In this document: positions 34,557-46,112 of the stretch, piece by piece
Layout: the number at the start of each line of letters is the position of its first letter
Numbering within the stretch: the first letter of the stretch is position 1
From: Lentinus brumalis
Taxonomy: Eukaryota; Basidiomycota; Agaricomycetes; Polyporales; Polyporaceae
Assembly: GCA_001792895.1 (NCBI GenBank)
Contig: MARA01000045.1
Coordinates: 124,001-188,000, forward strand
Length of the DNA stretch: 64,000 nt
Direction of reading: 5' to 3'
Notes under the pieces: model-generated
Databases searched by the model: none
Seen by the model: only the letters and a program-made list of their open reading frames with translations
Told to the model about the DNA's origin: nothing
Program-made: the position numbers and the translations under genes

Positions 34557-36923
34557 ACCGCGCTGTTATTCGAGTCATACACAGCCATTGGGGCGTCACA
34601 TTATACAGGTTGCGTGGTCTCGACCTGACTCTGAACGCGGAAGCTGTCGCATACAGGCGATTTTCGGTGAGCGTACGAAGGGGGCATCCTATAGTCGGCG
34701 TGAACTAGACCCACACTGTGGCCAGACCACGCGCGTCAAAACGTCTCATGATGCTGTAGCATCCATACGAGAAGCACGAGGTTACCACAGCACGTCTCCC
34801 GGCGGTGGAAGGGTGCATTCTACGCCTGAGTTGCGCAGTGCAGATCACCAGGGATCACCAACGCCAGTTCCTCGGCATAATCGTACGCCAGGTCGTATAC
34901 GTAACGACGAAGGCGCACCTGATAGCCCAAGGAACACATACATTGAAGAAGAGTGAGTATAGGGGCAGAACGCAAACTCAAACGCCCCCGAGGTTGCAGG
35001 TCGCCTACAGTCGCCTGCGGCAGTTAAGCGCACCCCGTCGATAATTACGGCGCCGGGACTGCAGCTCGGTCGTTCGCGGAGCATGTTACACATTCTGATA
35101 AGAAGAGATGGGGTCGGGGACGAGCTGCAGAATGGTCGTATCAGCCCTTCTTAAGATCATATGAAAGAACACGAACCTTCCTGGCTTCATGTCGGCGCAC
35201 GCCTCTACTCCATTGAACCTGCACAACTGAGGTCGAGCCCCCAGGACGCCACTATCTCGGATACACGGTTCGACTGCCCCGACGCCAATGTCGGACGGCG
35301 GAGGAGGATCAGGAGGATATCAACTGCCAACACTGCATGCGATGACAGGCTTGGCCGTCTGCCCGAATATGTCGTTCCCGCAGGCAATCGAGCCGGGAAC
35401 ACGCGATACACGCTACCCGGCGTGAAGCACAGGGCGTCGACCATGATGCGAAGAGAATGAAGTTGAAGCCAAATCGTCCATTGCGGGAGTACTTCGGTAA
35501 AGCGACGCGAGCCAGCCAGACTTCTTTCTCCGAGCGTTCCGAAGGCCAGACGTCGATGATCAACGTTGCTGGTTGGGTACGTACCACGCCATAGCTCGGG
35601 AGACTCGTGTTAGATACACTTGATTCAATGACGGGCAGAGGACATCGCCCTGGCGAGTGTGGAAAGAGCTCTATGGCGCCTGCGATGAGGTCCGAGCCGA
35701 CTGCGGGGAGACACATCAGAGACCATGAGCTCTTACTAGGTGCACCGTGCGGTCCATGCTGACCCCGTTCGACAGGCCGGCCACGGAGTGAGAGTGTGAT
35801 GTGACGCAGGAGTCGAGCGAACAAGTATCGAGGAATGGTAAAAAGTACGAACATCGTGTTTCGTAGGGTTCCGCTGGGCAGGATGTTTCGCCAGCGCGAC
35901 GTGACGAGCGAAAAGACTGGGACGGAATCTTGAGTGACGGAACGTACGAGTGAAATTTCCTCCCAATCTTGTTAAGTCCTTGAGCAACGTCGTCCCAAGG
36001 CGCACGAAGCCCTATCATCGGTGTCCGACGCGCGATCGGGAGAACGGGCGCGCCGCCGTGACTTTGTCCGAGGGGCTTGGACAAGACAAATCCGCGACAT
36101 GTTCGAGCCATCGTAAAAGCGAAAGCGGGAAATGGGGCAGAGCACTGATGCGATGGAAAATCTTGACTAGTGCCCTCATCGGATGAGGAGGTCCGCGGAG
36201 GACGAACAGGTCAGTCTATCGTGTCCGTTCACATTCACAGGCCAGCTATGCGAGTCCGAGGCCACAAAAGAAAACGTTAGCCATTTTAGCAGTACTGCAG
36301 TCGCGCATTCGACCCACCGAGAATGCGTCCATTACTCCAACCTCGTAACCCTGCCCTGTCCCTACAGCAGCGCGAAGACCTGGCCAAGAACGTTCGATGA
36401 TGAAGAGTAAGTACCAATAGAGCCGCACAAGTCGTTGAACAAGGATTCCAAGTTTTCCAGCGCTGTCCGCATAGCTCATTCCAGAGGAAGGAAGCGGGAA
36501 GGAGACGGTGAAGGAGAAGGAGGAGGAGGAGGAGGAACGACGTCGATATTGCCTCCTGCTATGCGCGTACCGTGGGAAATTGGTAGTGAGTAGCGCTAGC
36601 CTCACCCGGGGTTCTCCTCAATCCACGAAGTGCGCGGGATAACGAACTACTCGATTGCTATGGTCAAATGTTATTCAAGGACATGGAAGATACACGAGCT
36701 TCAGGTTTGACGGAGCCTCTATACCGGGAGGCACTCCCACATATAGCAGCGATAGACTGGAGACCAAATATCCAGCTCGACCTACGAGCGCAAGTGGTCA
36801 GCCAGAAGTGACCCCAAACAGTCAAGCTCTCAGCTTACATGTGTACCGTCTTCACTGCTCCCAGAGTTTCCCAGAGAGATCACGAATTTACTGTGTGGCC
36901 AGCGAATTCTAACATCGCATGTT
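34557..36923. other. Gene-poor stretch of 2.4 kb
   Basis: No gene I can support. Several 70-180 codon frames exist on both strands but none shows a domain or phase-consistent introns. A GGA/GAG-rich run lies at about 36505-36540. The right end may contain the lost or distant last exon of the first lectin. Confidence 0.5.
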
Positions 36924-37441
36924 TCAGTGATGCGGGAGCGAGACGGTCACCAGAGGACACACAAACCTGATAGGTTGGAAATACGAAGACTCCGTCTCGT
37001 TGGGATATGCGTGCTCGATATGCCATCCAACCGGCTGTGGACTCGCTACGATCCGTGCCCACTTCGCTGGTGAACCTTCGACCGACAGGTAGAGTGCTTG
37101 ACCATCTTTTTGGTAGCAGCACCGGATGGCGTGCCCATCTCCATACGGCACAAATTCCCACTGCCCGCCAGTGCGGTGAGCATACTCTTTGTAAAGTACA
37201 GACGGGAGTTACACTCGTGGTACGACAGACGCACCTTCCTATTTGGCTCTCTGTGCCCGTCAGAATAGCATGCTATTAATCGCCGTTCCGCCGTGTTCAG
37301 GTCGAGGCGCGTCTGTCCGTGGAGGTTGCGTAAAGCATACGGGCCATGGGAAGGTGCCCATGCCGTAGGCTGCACGTCGGACAGGCTGCCACGCACTGCC
37401 ACGCAGTCCGTATCGGAGCCTTCGACGATAGATACAGGCAT
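36924..37441 (-). CDS. Ricin-B-like (R-type) lectin 1, C-terminus unresolved
   Basis: Beta-trefoil carbohydrate-binding protein of the R-type lectin group, which in fungi is mostly cytosolic and suspected in defence. Exon 1 (37235-37441) ends HGPYALRNLHGQTRLDLNT then HREPNRK. A 74-bp intron joins to exon 2 (from 37160), WEFVPYGDGHAIR, ALYLSVEG, IVASPQPVGWHIE, which closely follows the lectin consensus (YxLxNLxSGTxLDLS, QxWEFxPxGDG). The third subdomain is missing from the frame, which ends soon after PNETESSYFQ; a candidate last exon near 36725-36785 (VELDIWSPVYRCYMW) could not be joined in phase. Either an exon is missed or the gene is truncated. The gene is adjacent to lectin 2 on the same strand. 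Confidence 0.6.
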
Positions 37442-37574
37442 GACGCAGGCCGTGTCGGAGGTAGATGTCGGTGAGCCAACGTCTCCTAAGAAACATCTGG
37501 TGTAAGGCCACTGCGAACACCTCCGCCACCGGTCCTCGTCCGGAAGCCGGCACAGATTAATCTGGAAGACTGGA

Positions 37575-38096
37575 TCAGCTCGATGCTAGCCAAACTCTAT
37601 CGCAGCGTACCGCCGTATGAGGACTTCCTCGTCCCTCGTCCAGGTCAATGGCGAGATTCGTCTTCGGCCATCGGATTCTGTATAACGGAAGATCACCCTA
37701 CGTCAGTCTCCATAAAGACAGAGTTTAGGGCAACATACACGAGCCCGTGCTCAGAGTCCTCGACTGCCCACCCCACGGGAAGAGGACCTACCACGAGCGG
37801 GGAGCACTGGCGTATGCCAGCATCCGAAGGACAGAGGAAAAGCGGTGGTCCATCATCCGGACCGCGTAGCATGGACCTGATGGCAAAGGTACCGTCCCCG
37901 TGTGCGATGAATTTCCACTGTAGCCGTGGTCAACAGGACGAGCAGGCGACATTGCAAGACTAGTACTCACTTGCTGATTGGCGCTGCCGCTGAAGAGGTT
38001 TCCTCTGACGGTCCCGTTGTGTCCGAGCCACACTTCCATGGCTGTGCCGCTCATGGCGTTCGTCAGAATGTAAGTCCCGGACGTAAGATGTGACAT
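37575..38096 (-). CDS. Ricin-B-like (R-type) lectin 2
   Basis: 135 aa in three exons (37971-38096, 37739-37917, 37575-37677) with introns of 53 and 60 bp. It reads MSHLTSGTYILTNAMSGTAM, then WKFIAHGDGTFAIRSM, LVVGPLPVGWAVEDSEHG, and finally IRWPKTNLAIDLDEG near the stop. The three parts correspond to the three lobes of a beta-trefoil, with a QQW motif formed across intron 1. It is short but within the range of single-domain mushroom lectins. There is no signal peptide, so it is probably cytoplasmic. Sugar specificity is not predictable. Together with lectin 1 it forms a tandem pair. Confidence 0.7.
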
Positions 38097-38615
38097 GTTG
38101 CACACGGAGCGGTATGAGCAGGAGCGACGGCAGAGAAGCAGAGAGATGCTGGAATTTCGGATACAACCCTTAAAAGCAGCAGTCCAGTCCAGCAGATGCC
38201 TACCGCAGCAAATGCCTGCCTGCAGGCTCACGCTAACCACGCCATAGCCGCATGGCACCATGTCAATCCAACGAATTCCCCAAGATGACAGACTGACCTC
38301 GATCCCCATCAGGACGCTGCGAAGTGAGATCCCCTGAACTCAGAACACGGAGACCTCACCTCCGACAACGCTCGCTAACACCCTCGGGCCGTTCGAAGCC
38401 ATGTTTGCCCAAACGCCGGTTTACTCCGAAGAATCAGAAATCAAGTTTGTCAGTGACCGAGGTCCACCGTCCAGCAGATCCTACACGCAAACTTATTCCC
38501 ATCTCCCATGGCCATCCAAGAGCTGGTGATCACAGAAAGTGCGGCCTCGTAACATGACGCCGTCGCAACGCGCCACGGACGGGCTTTCGGCGCAGGCTCC
38601 GGCACCCTTCTCGCA
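38097..38615. other. Spacer after lectin 2
   Basis: About 520 bp with no supported gene; it holds the promoter of lectin 2. Confidence 0.6.
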
Positions 38616-38920
38616 TCACGGAAACTTCAACGCGCGCTCTTGAATCAGTGCGGCCACATAGATCGAGCTGTTCCGGTACCGCGAGCGTTGCGGCGTTTCT
38701 GCGAAGGGACTGACAGACGTCTCAGTCGACCTGACCACGCTCCCCCGCTGGGCTGCCAGCACACCCGTCTCGCTGGAGATATCTGCAGATGACATGAAAA
38801 CGGGCCGTGCGCACTCCGGGACTGCGAAATTCTCGTGCACGAGTCCCGACAAGAAGACTCACCTAAAATCCATGTTTGTATCCGGAACCCGTGGAAAGCG
38901 CACCTCGACGCAGTCGACAT
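38616..38920 (-). CDS. Hypothetical two-exon small protein
   Basis: Exons 38863-38920 and 38616-38782 with an 80-bp GT-AG intron encode 74 aa: MSTASRCAFHGFRIQTWIL, then DISSETGVLAAQRGS, ending AALIQERALKFP. The splice signals are good (GTGAGT, CATCTGCAG) and phase is kept. No homologue is recognised. It may be the 3' part of a larger or decayed gene. Confidence 0.35.
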
Positions 38921-39392
38921 GCAGTACGAGGCTTAGCTCTAAGCTTCACTTGCCCGCTCTCCGCCGCTGCTTGACTCAGCTTGAGCGAGTCCGCACTGAG
39001 ATCCCCACAGTGCGCATGGACCTACAACATCTGCTCGAGGATGGAGGATGAGCTGCGGTCTGACATATGGTGCGTCGGTCATGCTTCGTACCTGCACATA
39101 CTTATTGCCCTGCTCACTGCTAAAGCACCAGCTGGAGTACCACTGTGAACATGCCGCATACACGAGCTCGCACATGCTTCCAGATCGTGATTTGCGTCGT
39201 TCTTCTGCTGTAGATATGTGTAGTTCCTTTTGATCGACGCCGGGCAAGACTTCGATGAATCAACGCATCTACAAGAGAGTTGAGACCTGAGATCTGAGAC
39301 CTCGAAGACGACGCTTGGCATGTGAAGGTCAAAGATACTGTCCTTAGTACTTATGGGGCGGCCCAGAAAGGCCACGATGGGCACGGCGATAT
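38921..39392. other. Spacer before the tRNA
   Basis: About 470 bp; nothing supported beyond short frames. Confidence 0.55.
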
Positions 39393-39484
39393 GGTGAGAT
39401 GGCCGAGCGGTCTAAGGCGCCAGACTAAGGAGATCTGCTGAAATCTGGTCCTCACGGGCGTGGGTTCGAATCCCACTCTCATCA
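39393..39484 (+). tRNA. tRNA-Leu(AAG) with 12-nt intron
   Basis: Acceptor GGTGAGA pairs with TCTCATC (one G-T wobble), with discriminator A at 39484. The D arm is GCC...GGC around GAGCGGTCTAA. The anticodon stem is CCAGA/TCTGG, and the T arm is GTGGG-TTCGAAT-CCCAC. The loop reads C-T-AAG-G, then a 12-nt intron (39431-39442) after position 37, then A. There is a long variable arm (type II), as expected for leucine. AAG would be read as IAG and decode CUU/CUC. Confidence 0.93.
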
Positions 39485-39509
39485 TGCCAACCAAGACTAA
39501 TGTCTGTTG

Positions 39510-39515
39510 TTTTTT
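39510..39515 (+). terminator. RNA polymerase III terminator
   Basis: Run of six T on the sense strand 26 bp beyond the tRNA-Leu, a standard Pol III stop. Confidence 0.8.
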
Positions 39516-41420
39516 ATTTCATCTCTTCGTGATATCTGTTAGCAGCCATGTCAAACTTAAGGACCCAGGCAAGCTCAGCTACGATACGCTTGCCTCGTCG
39601 AATCGCTACTTGCCAAGCTTGGGGCTTCGCAGGATATCCCAATCGCCGCCAATGCTTACACATAGCGCAATGGTCCCACACTACTCATTTGACATTCCAA
39701 GACAGCAGGGCGTCGCCGAGATCGGATTTTGTAGGTGAGCAAGGACCATTGCCATCTGCCAAACTCTGTCAATATCAAAGTTCAGATCATCTGAAGGATG
39801 CCCTCCACCGCCTTCCGACGACCCACCTGCAGGATGACAAGGACTGCCGGGAAGACATAGGACTCGGCGAACTCGTCTACGATGCCTGCCGCTTCCCGGA
39901 ACGTTTTCCGTCATCGCGCGTCGTCTACATGGGAGAACCAGAACATGAATGAAGTGGAACCCGACGAGAATCCAGAAGACTCACCTTTCAATCCGAGACG
40001 GTGGTGCTATGGCTAGCGGGAACATCTAGAACGAGCCTGTCGGTGGTCGCTCTGTCAGGTACTTATGCGTGTTCGAGCTCGAGGCTCGCGTCCCCTGTGC
40101 CATGTAGTCTTCGGCTCCGGTGACTTCTTCGAGGCTCGGATGCACAGTACTGATGATCAATCTATCTACAGGCACGGCCGCAAGGCATGCCACCCAGTGC
40201 TTTTGTGGGATGCAGCATGCTGCCATGTTCGCTGGTTCGTGGTGCACGGTGCGTTATCGGGCTGTCGAAAGCTCCACGATATAAGTATAGTACTTAGTCA
40301 CTCCATCTCGCCGCCTCTCAGACGACGCAGGGCGTGACGGGCTCGTCCGACATGGGCCCCTGCAGAAAATGCGGTACTTCTCCTTCCGCGCTTTTCACCC
40401 CGCGCAGACTAAGGACTCACCGCACAACAGTTTACAGGCACATGCAGGGGCGAGCCTCAGCACCGTACGCTGCTGGATATACCGCCGGGGACCAAGACCC
40501 ATGCGCTGGTACTTCCAGTCGCTTACAGCGTGCACCCAACGACTACGCGCATGCTAACGGGATCGGGACCGTCAGGACGCGAGAGAGAGAGAAGGCGCGA
40601 CCCACCGCCCGCGCAGATCGTTATCTCGCTTAGCGATTTGGGCGTTCGGCCACTTCGGGCCCTGCTGCGGTGTGCCAGAGCGAACGGGAGCCGCCAACGG
40701 ATATGTGGGGAGCATCGAGTCCCTGTGTCACATTTATCCCATGGGCCAGAATCCCGATCGCTGCGCTGTCCGCCATTGTGCCGAGGCCGCAGCCTCGAGG
40801 CGGCCGGTAGCCCGGGTTCGCACCTGAACAGGGGGGCCTGATGATCAAAATTAGTAATGGAACACTTGCCATGGAGGCTGAAGACTGACAGCGACCCATA
40901 GACGTACAGACACCACAGCTGAGGGCGCAGCGTCATGGACTGCGGTAAGACTCCTGTCGAACGCATGCCTGCGGCTCTCGAGGCTGACTTTGTCTTCTTG
41001 CGACAATGGTCGACGCAATTACCCTGTCTAGTAGCTCCCAGGCCGCGGTCGTGTTCAAGTGGGAGAACTCCCGGTAGAAGCGGCGTTTACTACACTCGCC
41101 AGGCTCGTGGATCATACTTTGCCTACCCAAAATTCGGAGCAGTCTATGTATCATCCGTTCACATTGCGGTGATATTCGATCAGTGTCCGTGTCGAACTCG
41201 GGAGTGAGAGCCGCAGTACAGACGCGTACGAGACTGGAGTTTTCTCATACTTATGCTCGGTCGCCTGTCGAATGACTCGGCCTTTCGTAGCGCTGACAAC
41301 TCGCGATCGAGCATGATGGTTTGCGGGTACAGCCACCAGTGGAATATTCAGCAGTCCGATACATATACAGCATAATACATGTCAGATGAGAGTAGCGTAT
41401 GATGGAACGAGATGGGAGAG
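39516..41420. other. Gene-poor stretch of 1.9 kb
   Basis: No gene supported. A minus-strand segment at about 40640-40870 reads as two short pieces vaguely like lectin lobes, but frames and phases do not join. It may be a decayed copy or chance. Confidence 0.5.
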
Positions 41421-42165
41421 CTAGAAGCGCAACTCGGCTTCAGGGAAGTAGTACGCCGGATCACCATTGATGTCGTCTGGAAGTGTCCTCCGTATGGCGA
41501 CGTACCACAACCTGTTGGGATCCGGCTGTGCTGCCCATGCACGCCAGACGGGATGTGCACGCCAGACGGGATCGATGCTTCCGTCCCCCAGAGATAGGGT
41601 TCTGTCTGCGCCTGTAATCCCGGAGGGAAACATTAAGTGGTCAGCTTATACCTCTCGACTCTTGACACTCATGAAAGGATAGTGCGCAGACGTACCATAC
41701 TATCCATCCACCAATTTCTCTGCAACATGATCATATCCACGAGGATACTTCCCCAGGTCTGCGGCGTTATGAGGTGCACCTGCGTTCTAGTGTCATTGAA
41801 ATCGATCTTCTCCCCAGGGAGCTACACATGGCAAGCTCAGTTCGAGGACGAACGCGTACAAAGAGAGTGACAGTGCTCACCGCCGATCGTGTGACGTATT
41901 GGTATTGTGACAGAGAGTTGTCTGAGTTCAATGGGATGGCTTGTATCGTGCTCCCGTTGCGTATGTGCATGTCCAGGGTCATTGCCATCTCTCTGGCTTC
42001 CCGATCATGCGCAGGAACTCCCACATACGCGCCTGCATGGAATCCGTCCGAGTAGCGTCCGTCGTTCAAGTCGCACAGCTCGAGCTTGAACCTCCAGCCG
42101 GGATCGACGTTGGACGGGAGGGGGATCTTCACAACACGGGAATTCTGAGCGGGAAGTCCTGCCAT
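41421..42165 (-). CDS. Uncharacterised family protein A, one-base frameshift in exon 3
   Basis: Three exons: 41881-42165, 41696-41821, 41421-41611; introns of 59 and 84 bp. It reads MAGLPAQNSRVVKIPLPSNV, HAGAYVGVPAH; LPGEKIDFNDTRTQVHLITP, LVDMIMLQRNWWMDSM; and finally RLWYVAIRRTLPDD, YYFPEAELRF. Exon junctions match gene B. Exon 3 starts AQTEPYLWG in the spliced frame, but the conserved end lies one frame over. A run of five C (41585-41589 on plus) where six would be needed accounts for it; with one base added the product would be about 200 aa. It could be a real mutation or an assembly error. No known domain. A cytosolic location is implied by the lack of signal and membrane segments. Confidence 0.65.
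41539..41572. repeat. 18-bp tandem duplication in gene A
   Basis: GCACGCCAGACGGGATGT occurs 1.9 times in tandem. It encodes a repeated HPVWRA peptide absent from paralogue B, and is in frame, so it lengthens the protein without breaking it. Confidence 0.8.
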
Positions 42166-43084
42166 GGTTGACTGAAGCTGGAGCAGCGAAGAGGGGTGCG
42201 GAGGAGGTCTGAACGGCAAGTATGGGAACGTCGGTTGGCGCTGTTGTCCGGTCGATAGAGTCGGTTGTTTTATACTCGACATCGGTAGGCCGCATTGACC
42301 TGCGCTTTGACATTTGGACCGAGGTCAAGTGGCGCCGCGTGCTAGTGAGACCCGCTGTCACAATGCGGGTCTTTCGGATCTTGTTCATTGCTGAGACTTC
42401 AATCTTGAATGCATAGACTAGAATGACTGCGCCGTCGGGTCTTGCCAAAGGAGGTGGCGCGTCACGGCGACGAAGCATTCGAATGTTCACCGGTACTCAC
42501 TCGCCACATCCGTTGTATGCGTGGTTTTCAGCATAGAAAATTTGCCATTCTGCGGTCATTGGTATGCTTGAATGCTACGGGTAAATGTGGAAGTAAGACT
42601 CCCAAGGACGCCTGCTGTGGCTAGGCACAAAGCCGGGATCGCTCACACTCATGGACGGTGGCGATGACCATGCTCCGGCCCAAGCGACATCCACTGTGCA
42701 GCGTCAAGGGAGACTTTTGTTCAATGTTATACATGCTGATTGTATTGAGGACTTAGCGGGTGAGTGCGAAACAACGCGGTCCAGCGATTACGTCTGTGTG
42801 GCGTCGTACCGTGTCAGTCCTGCGGTTGACTCGCTGTCGTGACTTCAACCGTTTGAAACGCACCTCGGGACAGGTATCACACTGGGCCTGAATGACAGAC
42901 CGTAGTTGGGCGGCGGGAATGAAGAGGGAGCAAGCCTCGCGGGATCACCGTGCCACGGTCGAGGTATCTTGGCCGGCGTCGGTCCGGGGGCCTGTCGGAG
43001 AACATTGCACGGCAGGGACGTCGACGCGACTGTGATAATGATTTTATATCTAGAAGTCGGCGTACCATAATAGGCAGCTCGAGC
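42166..43084. other. Spacer between family genes A and B
   Basis: About 920 bp with no supported gene; promoter of A and 3' flank of B. Confidence 0.6.
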
Positions 43085-43829
43085 CTATCGCAGCATTGGT
43101 TCACGCAGCATAGTAGTACACGATAGAGAAATTAGTGATGAGGAAGACCAGAACCGCAGCTCGGCTTCAGGGAAGTAATACGACGGGATGCCGCGAAGCT
43201 CATCTGGAAGCGTCCGCCGTATGGCGACGTACCACAATCTCTCGGGAGACGGCTTTTGCGCCCACGCCCACCAGGCTGGATGTATGTTTCCATGTCCCCA
43301 GACATGGGGTGAGACTTGCACCTGTCAACCACAAGACGTTCCGTAGACCGTCAGTCTGTGTATCGAGACGAAGGAAGTGTACGACATACCAAGGTGTCCC
43401 TCCACCACTTGCTCTGCGCATCGATCATATGCCAGAGGATATCTCCCCAAGATTGCTCGCTGATCAAGGCGACCTCGTAGGTGGTCGACAGCGAGATTCG
43501 ATCTCCCGGGAGCTGCGATAACCATCGCAGTAAGCAGACTGAACGACATAGAAGAAGCGAAGAGAGCTCACCAAGGATCGAACCACATAGTGAAACAGTA
43601 CTCCAGACGGAAGGGACTGTATCGAGTGGGCCTGAGGAATGCGATCGCTGATAGTGATCGACAACCTCGAGTAAGCCTGATAGTGCCTCATGTCCAAGTA
43701 CGCCCCAACATGAAACCCGGTCGAGTTGGGGTCCTCAGCGTCGTACAGGTCCATCCGCCAATTTGGGTCGATGTTCTCCGGGAAGGGAATCTTCATAACG
43801 CGAAAATTCTGCATAGGGTTTCCTGCCAT
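43085..43829 (-). CDS. Uncharacterised family protein B
   Basis: 205 aa in three exons (43572-43829, 43390-43512, 43085-43321), introns of 59 and 68 bp, both phase 0. Sequence landmarks: MAGNPMQNFRVMKIPFPENI, DPNWRMDLYD, HVGAYLD; exon 2 LPGDRISLSTTYEVALISEQ, DILWHMIDAQSKWWRDTL; exon 3 VSPHVWGHGNIHPAWWAWAQ, RLWYVAIRRTLPDEL, YYFPEAELRFW. It aligns along its length with A and shares exon lengths (41 codons in exon 2) with D. There is no signal peptide, membrane helix or recognised domain; Trp and Tyr are frequent. This is the cleanest member of the family and the best query for a search. Confidence 0.75.
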
Positions 43830-45226
43830 AGTGATACGTGCTCGAATGGTGGAAGTATCGACTGGAGTAGTGGAGGGGATGAGGGGTTGATGCTTGACAC
43901 CGGTAGGCAACATAGACCTGCCCTCTACCACTTCAACGAACGAGGTCGAGGCGCAACTCACGCAGAGACCTGCGGTCAGGAAGCCAGTCCACCGCGTCTT
44001 ATACCTCAAGGTAAAACTAAAAGCAAAGGCACGACGTGCGCATGGCTGCATAAGGTCAAAGGCAACGGGATAAATCTCGAGAAAGCACTCACCTGCCGCC
44101 ACATGATATTGAGTCGAAGAACACCCAGTCTTTACAAAGAGCGGGGATCACTGAAACCAGGAGGTCATCATTCACAAGCATACTCTTCAATCCGGTGGCA
44201 AAGATTACTGGAAAGCGTCGTTGTCCCAAGGGTGTCAGTGTCTCAACAACCAAGGACATTCCGAGTCGCTTCGGGTCCTACGAGACGATGGTCGACATGC
44301 ACAAGAGCTTTGGCCTACATCTGTAGAACACTTCCGTGTGGGGTATCAGCGGTTTCGGTGGCTGTGAGTGAACGACATCAACCGGCTGCTACTACTCGCG
44401 GGCGGGACACGCACCTCAAAGGGTAATCACAAGCCGCGACGATGCATATGGTTGAGGCGGCCTAAAGGATTGACGTTCGCTAGCGGGCTTCGGACCCATG
44501 GTGTTGGGATTGGATGCCGAAGCTGCTGGTAGGGTCAGCGCCAGCAAGGAATGGACCGCGTATATGGTCGGGATGCGGGGCAGCACAGATACGAGTCTCC
44601 GCTATAGGCTCATCCGCGGGCTTGCTTCATAGCACGTGTGATGAGCGAGCTCGGTTTTGCTCAGTGGGTACGCCGTTGACACGAGCTGCGACCCCCGAGC
44701 CCGGACGTCGTAATACTTCGAGTATCGCGGAAGCTACTCACCGTCGTCGGCTCCTGCATATTCGGCGAGTCCTGACGGCACTGTGCGTAACACGCATCAC
44801 GTCGATCCTGGGGCATGTGCAACTTGAAGGGATGAGCGTACGTGCCTGCCGCTCGCCGGGCTCTGCCGGCAAGGACGGTCGAGGGCTCCACGGCGGAGAC
44901 TGCGGTCGCCGGATACGATGACGACGAGCAGCGACTCCGAGAGGCGTCATTGACTCGAGAACGTTGGGCTCCGGCTGTATGACATCGAGGAGATGTATAA
45001 GGGAGCGCCCCGAGTGCCAGTGCGTCGACGGCGCGTCGACGAGGCGGAGTGGGGCCGCAGTGCTGTACAGCGTCGCGGACCGAAGCGTGTCTGCTCACAT
45101 ATAGAGACGCGGCGCTGCAGGTAGGGCGCGCCCAAGGCTCCAGCGTGGGATGGGTAGTCTCGAAAGCAGACGGATAGGACCTCTCAAAACAGGGGGCGGG
45201 GTCCCGAAAAAGAGAGGGAGGACCTG
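43830..45226. other. Gene-poor stretch of 1.4 kb
   Basis: No gene supported. A minus-strand frame of about 200 codons at 44661-45266 has Arg/Ser-rich random-looking composition, no paralogue, and overlaps the end of a better-supported gene. Confidence 0.5.
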
Positions 45227-45557
45227 TCAACCCCACGGTTTGGCAATTCTCTGCGAGGAAGAGCATTCCGCGGCGGACGAGTCTTCATAGGCCTCTGCAG
45301 TTTCTGTTGGCACAATCAATCGTTGCAGAGGTATGAACGTCGATAGACATACCGCTGCTTGGGCCTTCCGCGCTGATTCGGATAACTTCTTCCTGTTGAC
45401 GGGATCCCATTTTGAGATACTGCCCGTTCTCCCAGAGTGCGGGGTTTCTGCTCTCCAAGGTAGTCAGAAGCTTCAGTACAAGGACGAGGGTGAACGGTGG
45501 ATGTATGTCGGAGCGTGATCGACGTGGTGGTTCTAGTTCATAACATCGGCGCTTCAT
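45227..45557 (-). CDS. Hypothetical 90-aa protein
   Basis: Exons 45353-45557 and 45227-45294 with a 57-bp GT-AG intron (GTATGT...CTGCAG). It reads MKRRCYELEPPRRSRSDIHP, LVLVLKLLTTLESRNPALWE, QQEEVIRISAEGPSS, and ends RIAKPWG. The phase fits exactly. No family is recognised and it does not align with genes A-D around it. It may lack an upstream exon. Confidence 0.45.
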
Positions 45558-46112
45558 AGCGGAGGGCGCGGTACTGTGTCCGTACTAATGCAGCAGGTCG
45601 AGCAGGAGATTGCCTGAGATCTCACAGGGATGTTTCATGGGTCACACACCAGTCAAAGATCAGCAGAAAACTGCAGGCATGATTTCGTGAACACACAACG
45701 TGACTGAATGCAAGGAGGAGAACCGGTCGGACTTGTCAATTCGTGCTTGGTCTAGAGGTCGGAACGATAGTTCATGAGGATCGGCATTCACTCAGTCTGG
45801 AGTAGTGGTAGACCGGTCAACGCCCCGGTGTCGCACAGAGGCATACACGGCTGCCTTCGTTACAGGTCTAATCGGGTTCAATGATAATATTAGAGGGATA
45901 CACAGCAGGTACACAGCAGGTGCATAGGGAGGTTAAATAAACGACAGCACTATACAGACGCAGGACTTTGCTACAGGGAGCGATAACTTAACTACGGGAT
46001 GAGAAGGATCAGCGAGACCTACGGAATGGTGACTGGAAGAAACAATTAAAACATAAGTACAGCACAAGGGTAGTGGTCAGGAATGTGCGGTTCCCACTCA
46101 GTCGGAATGCTA
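45558..46112. other. Spacer between the 90-aa gene and gene D
   Basis: About 550 bp; nothing supported. It contains two copies of a CACAGCAGGT word near 45901-45920. Confidence 0.55.

Noticed and set aside
34525..34956. Plus-strand ATG frame of 143 codons
   Set aside because: Composition resembles translated non-coding DNA; no homologue, no introns, no conserved start context seen.
40523..41154. Lectin-like fragments on the minus strand
   Set aside because: Short resemblances to trefoil lobes fall in different frames without usable splice sites; could be chance.
44661..45266. Minus-strand open frame of about 200 codons
   Set aside because: Arg/Ser-rich random composition, no paralogue or splice support, and it overlaps the second exon of a better-supported small gene.
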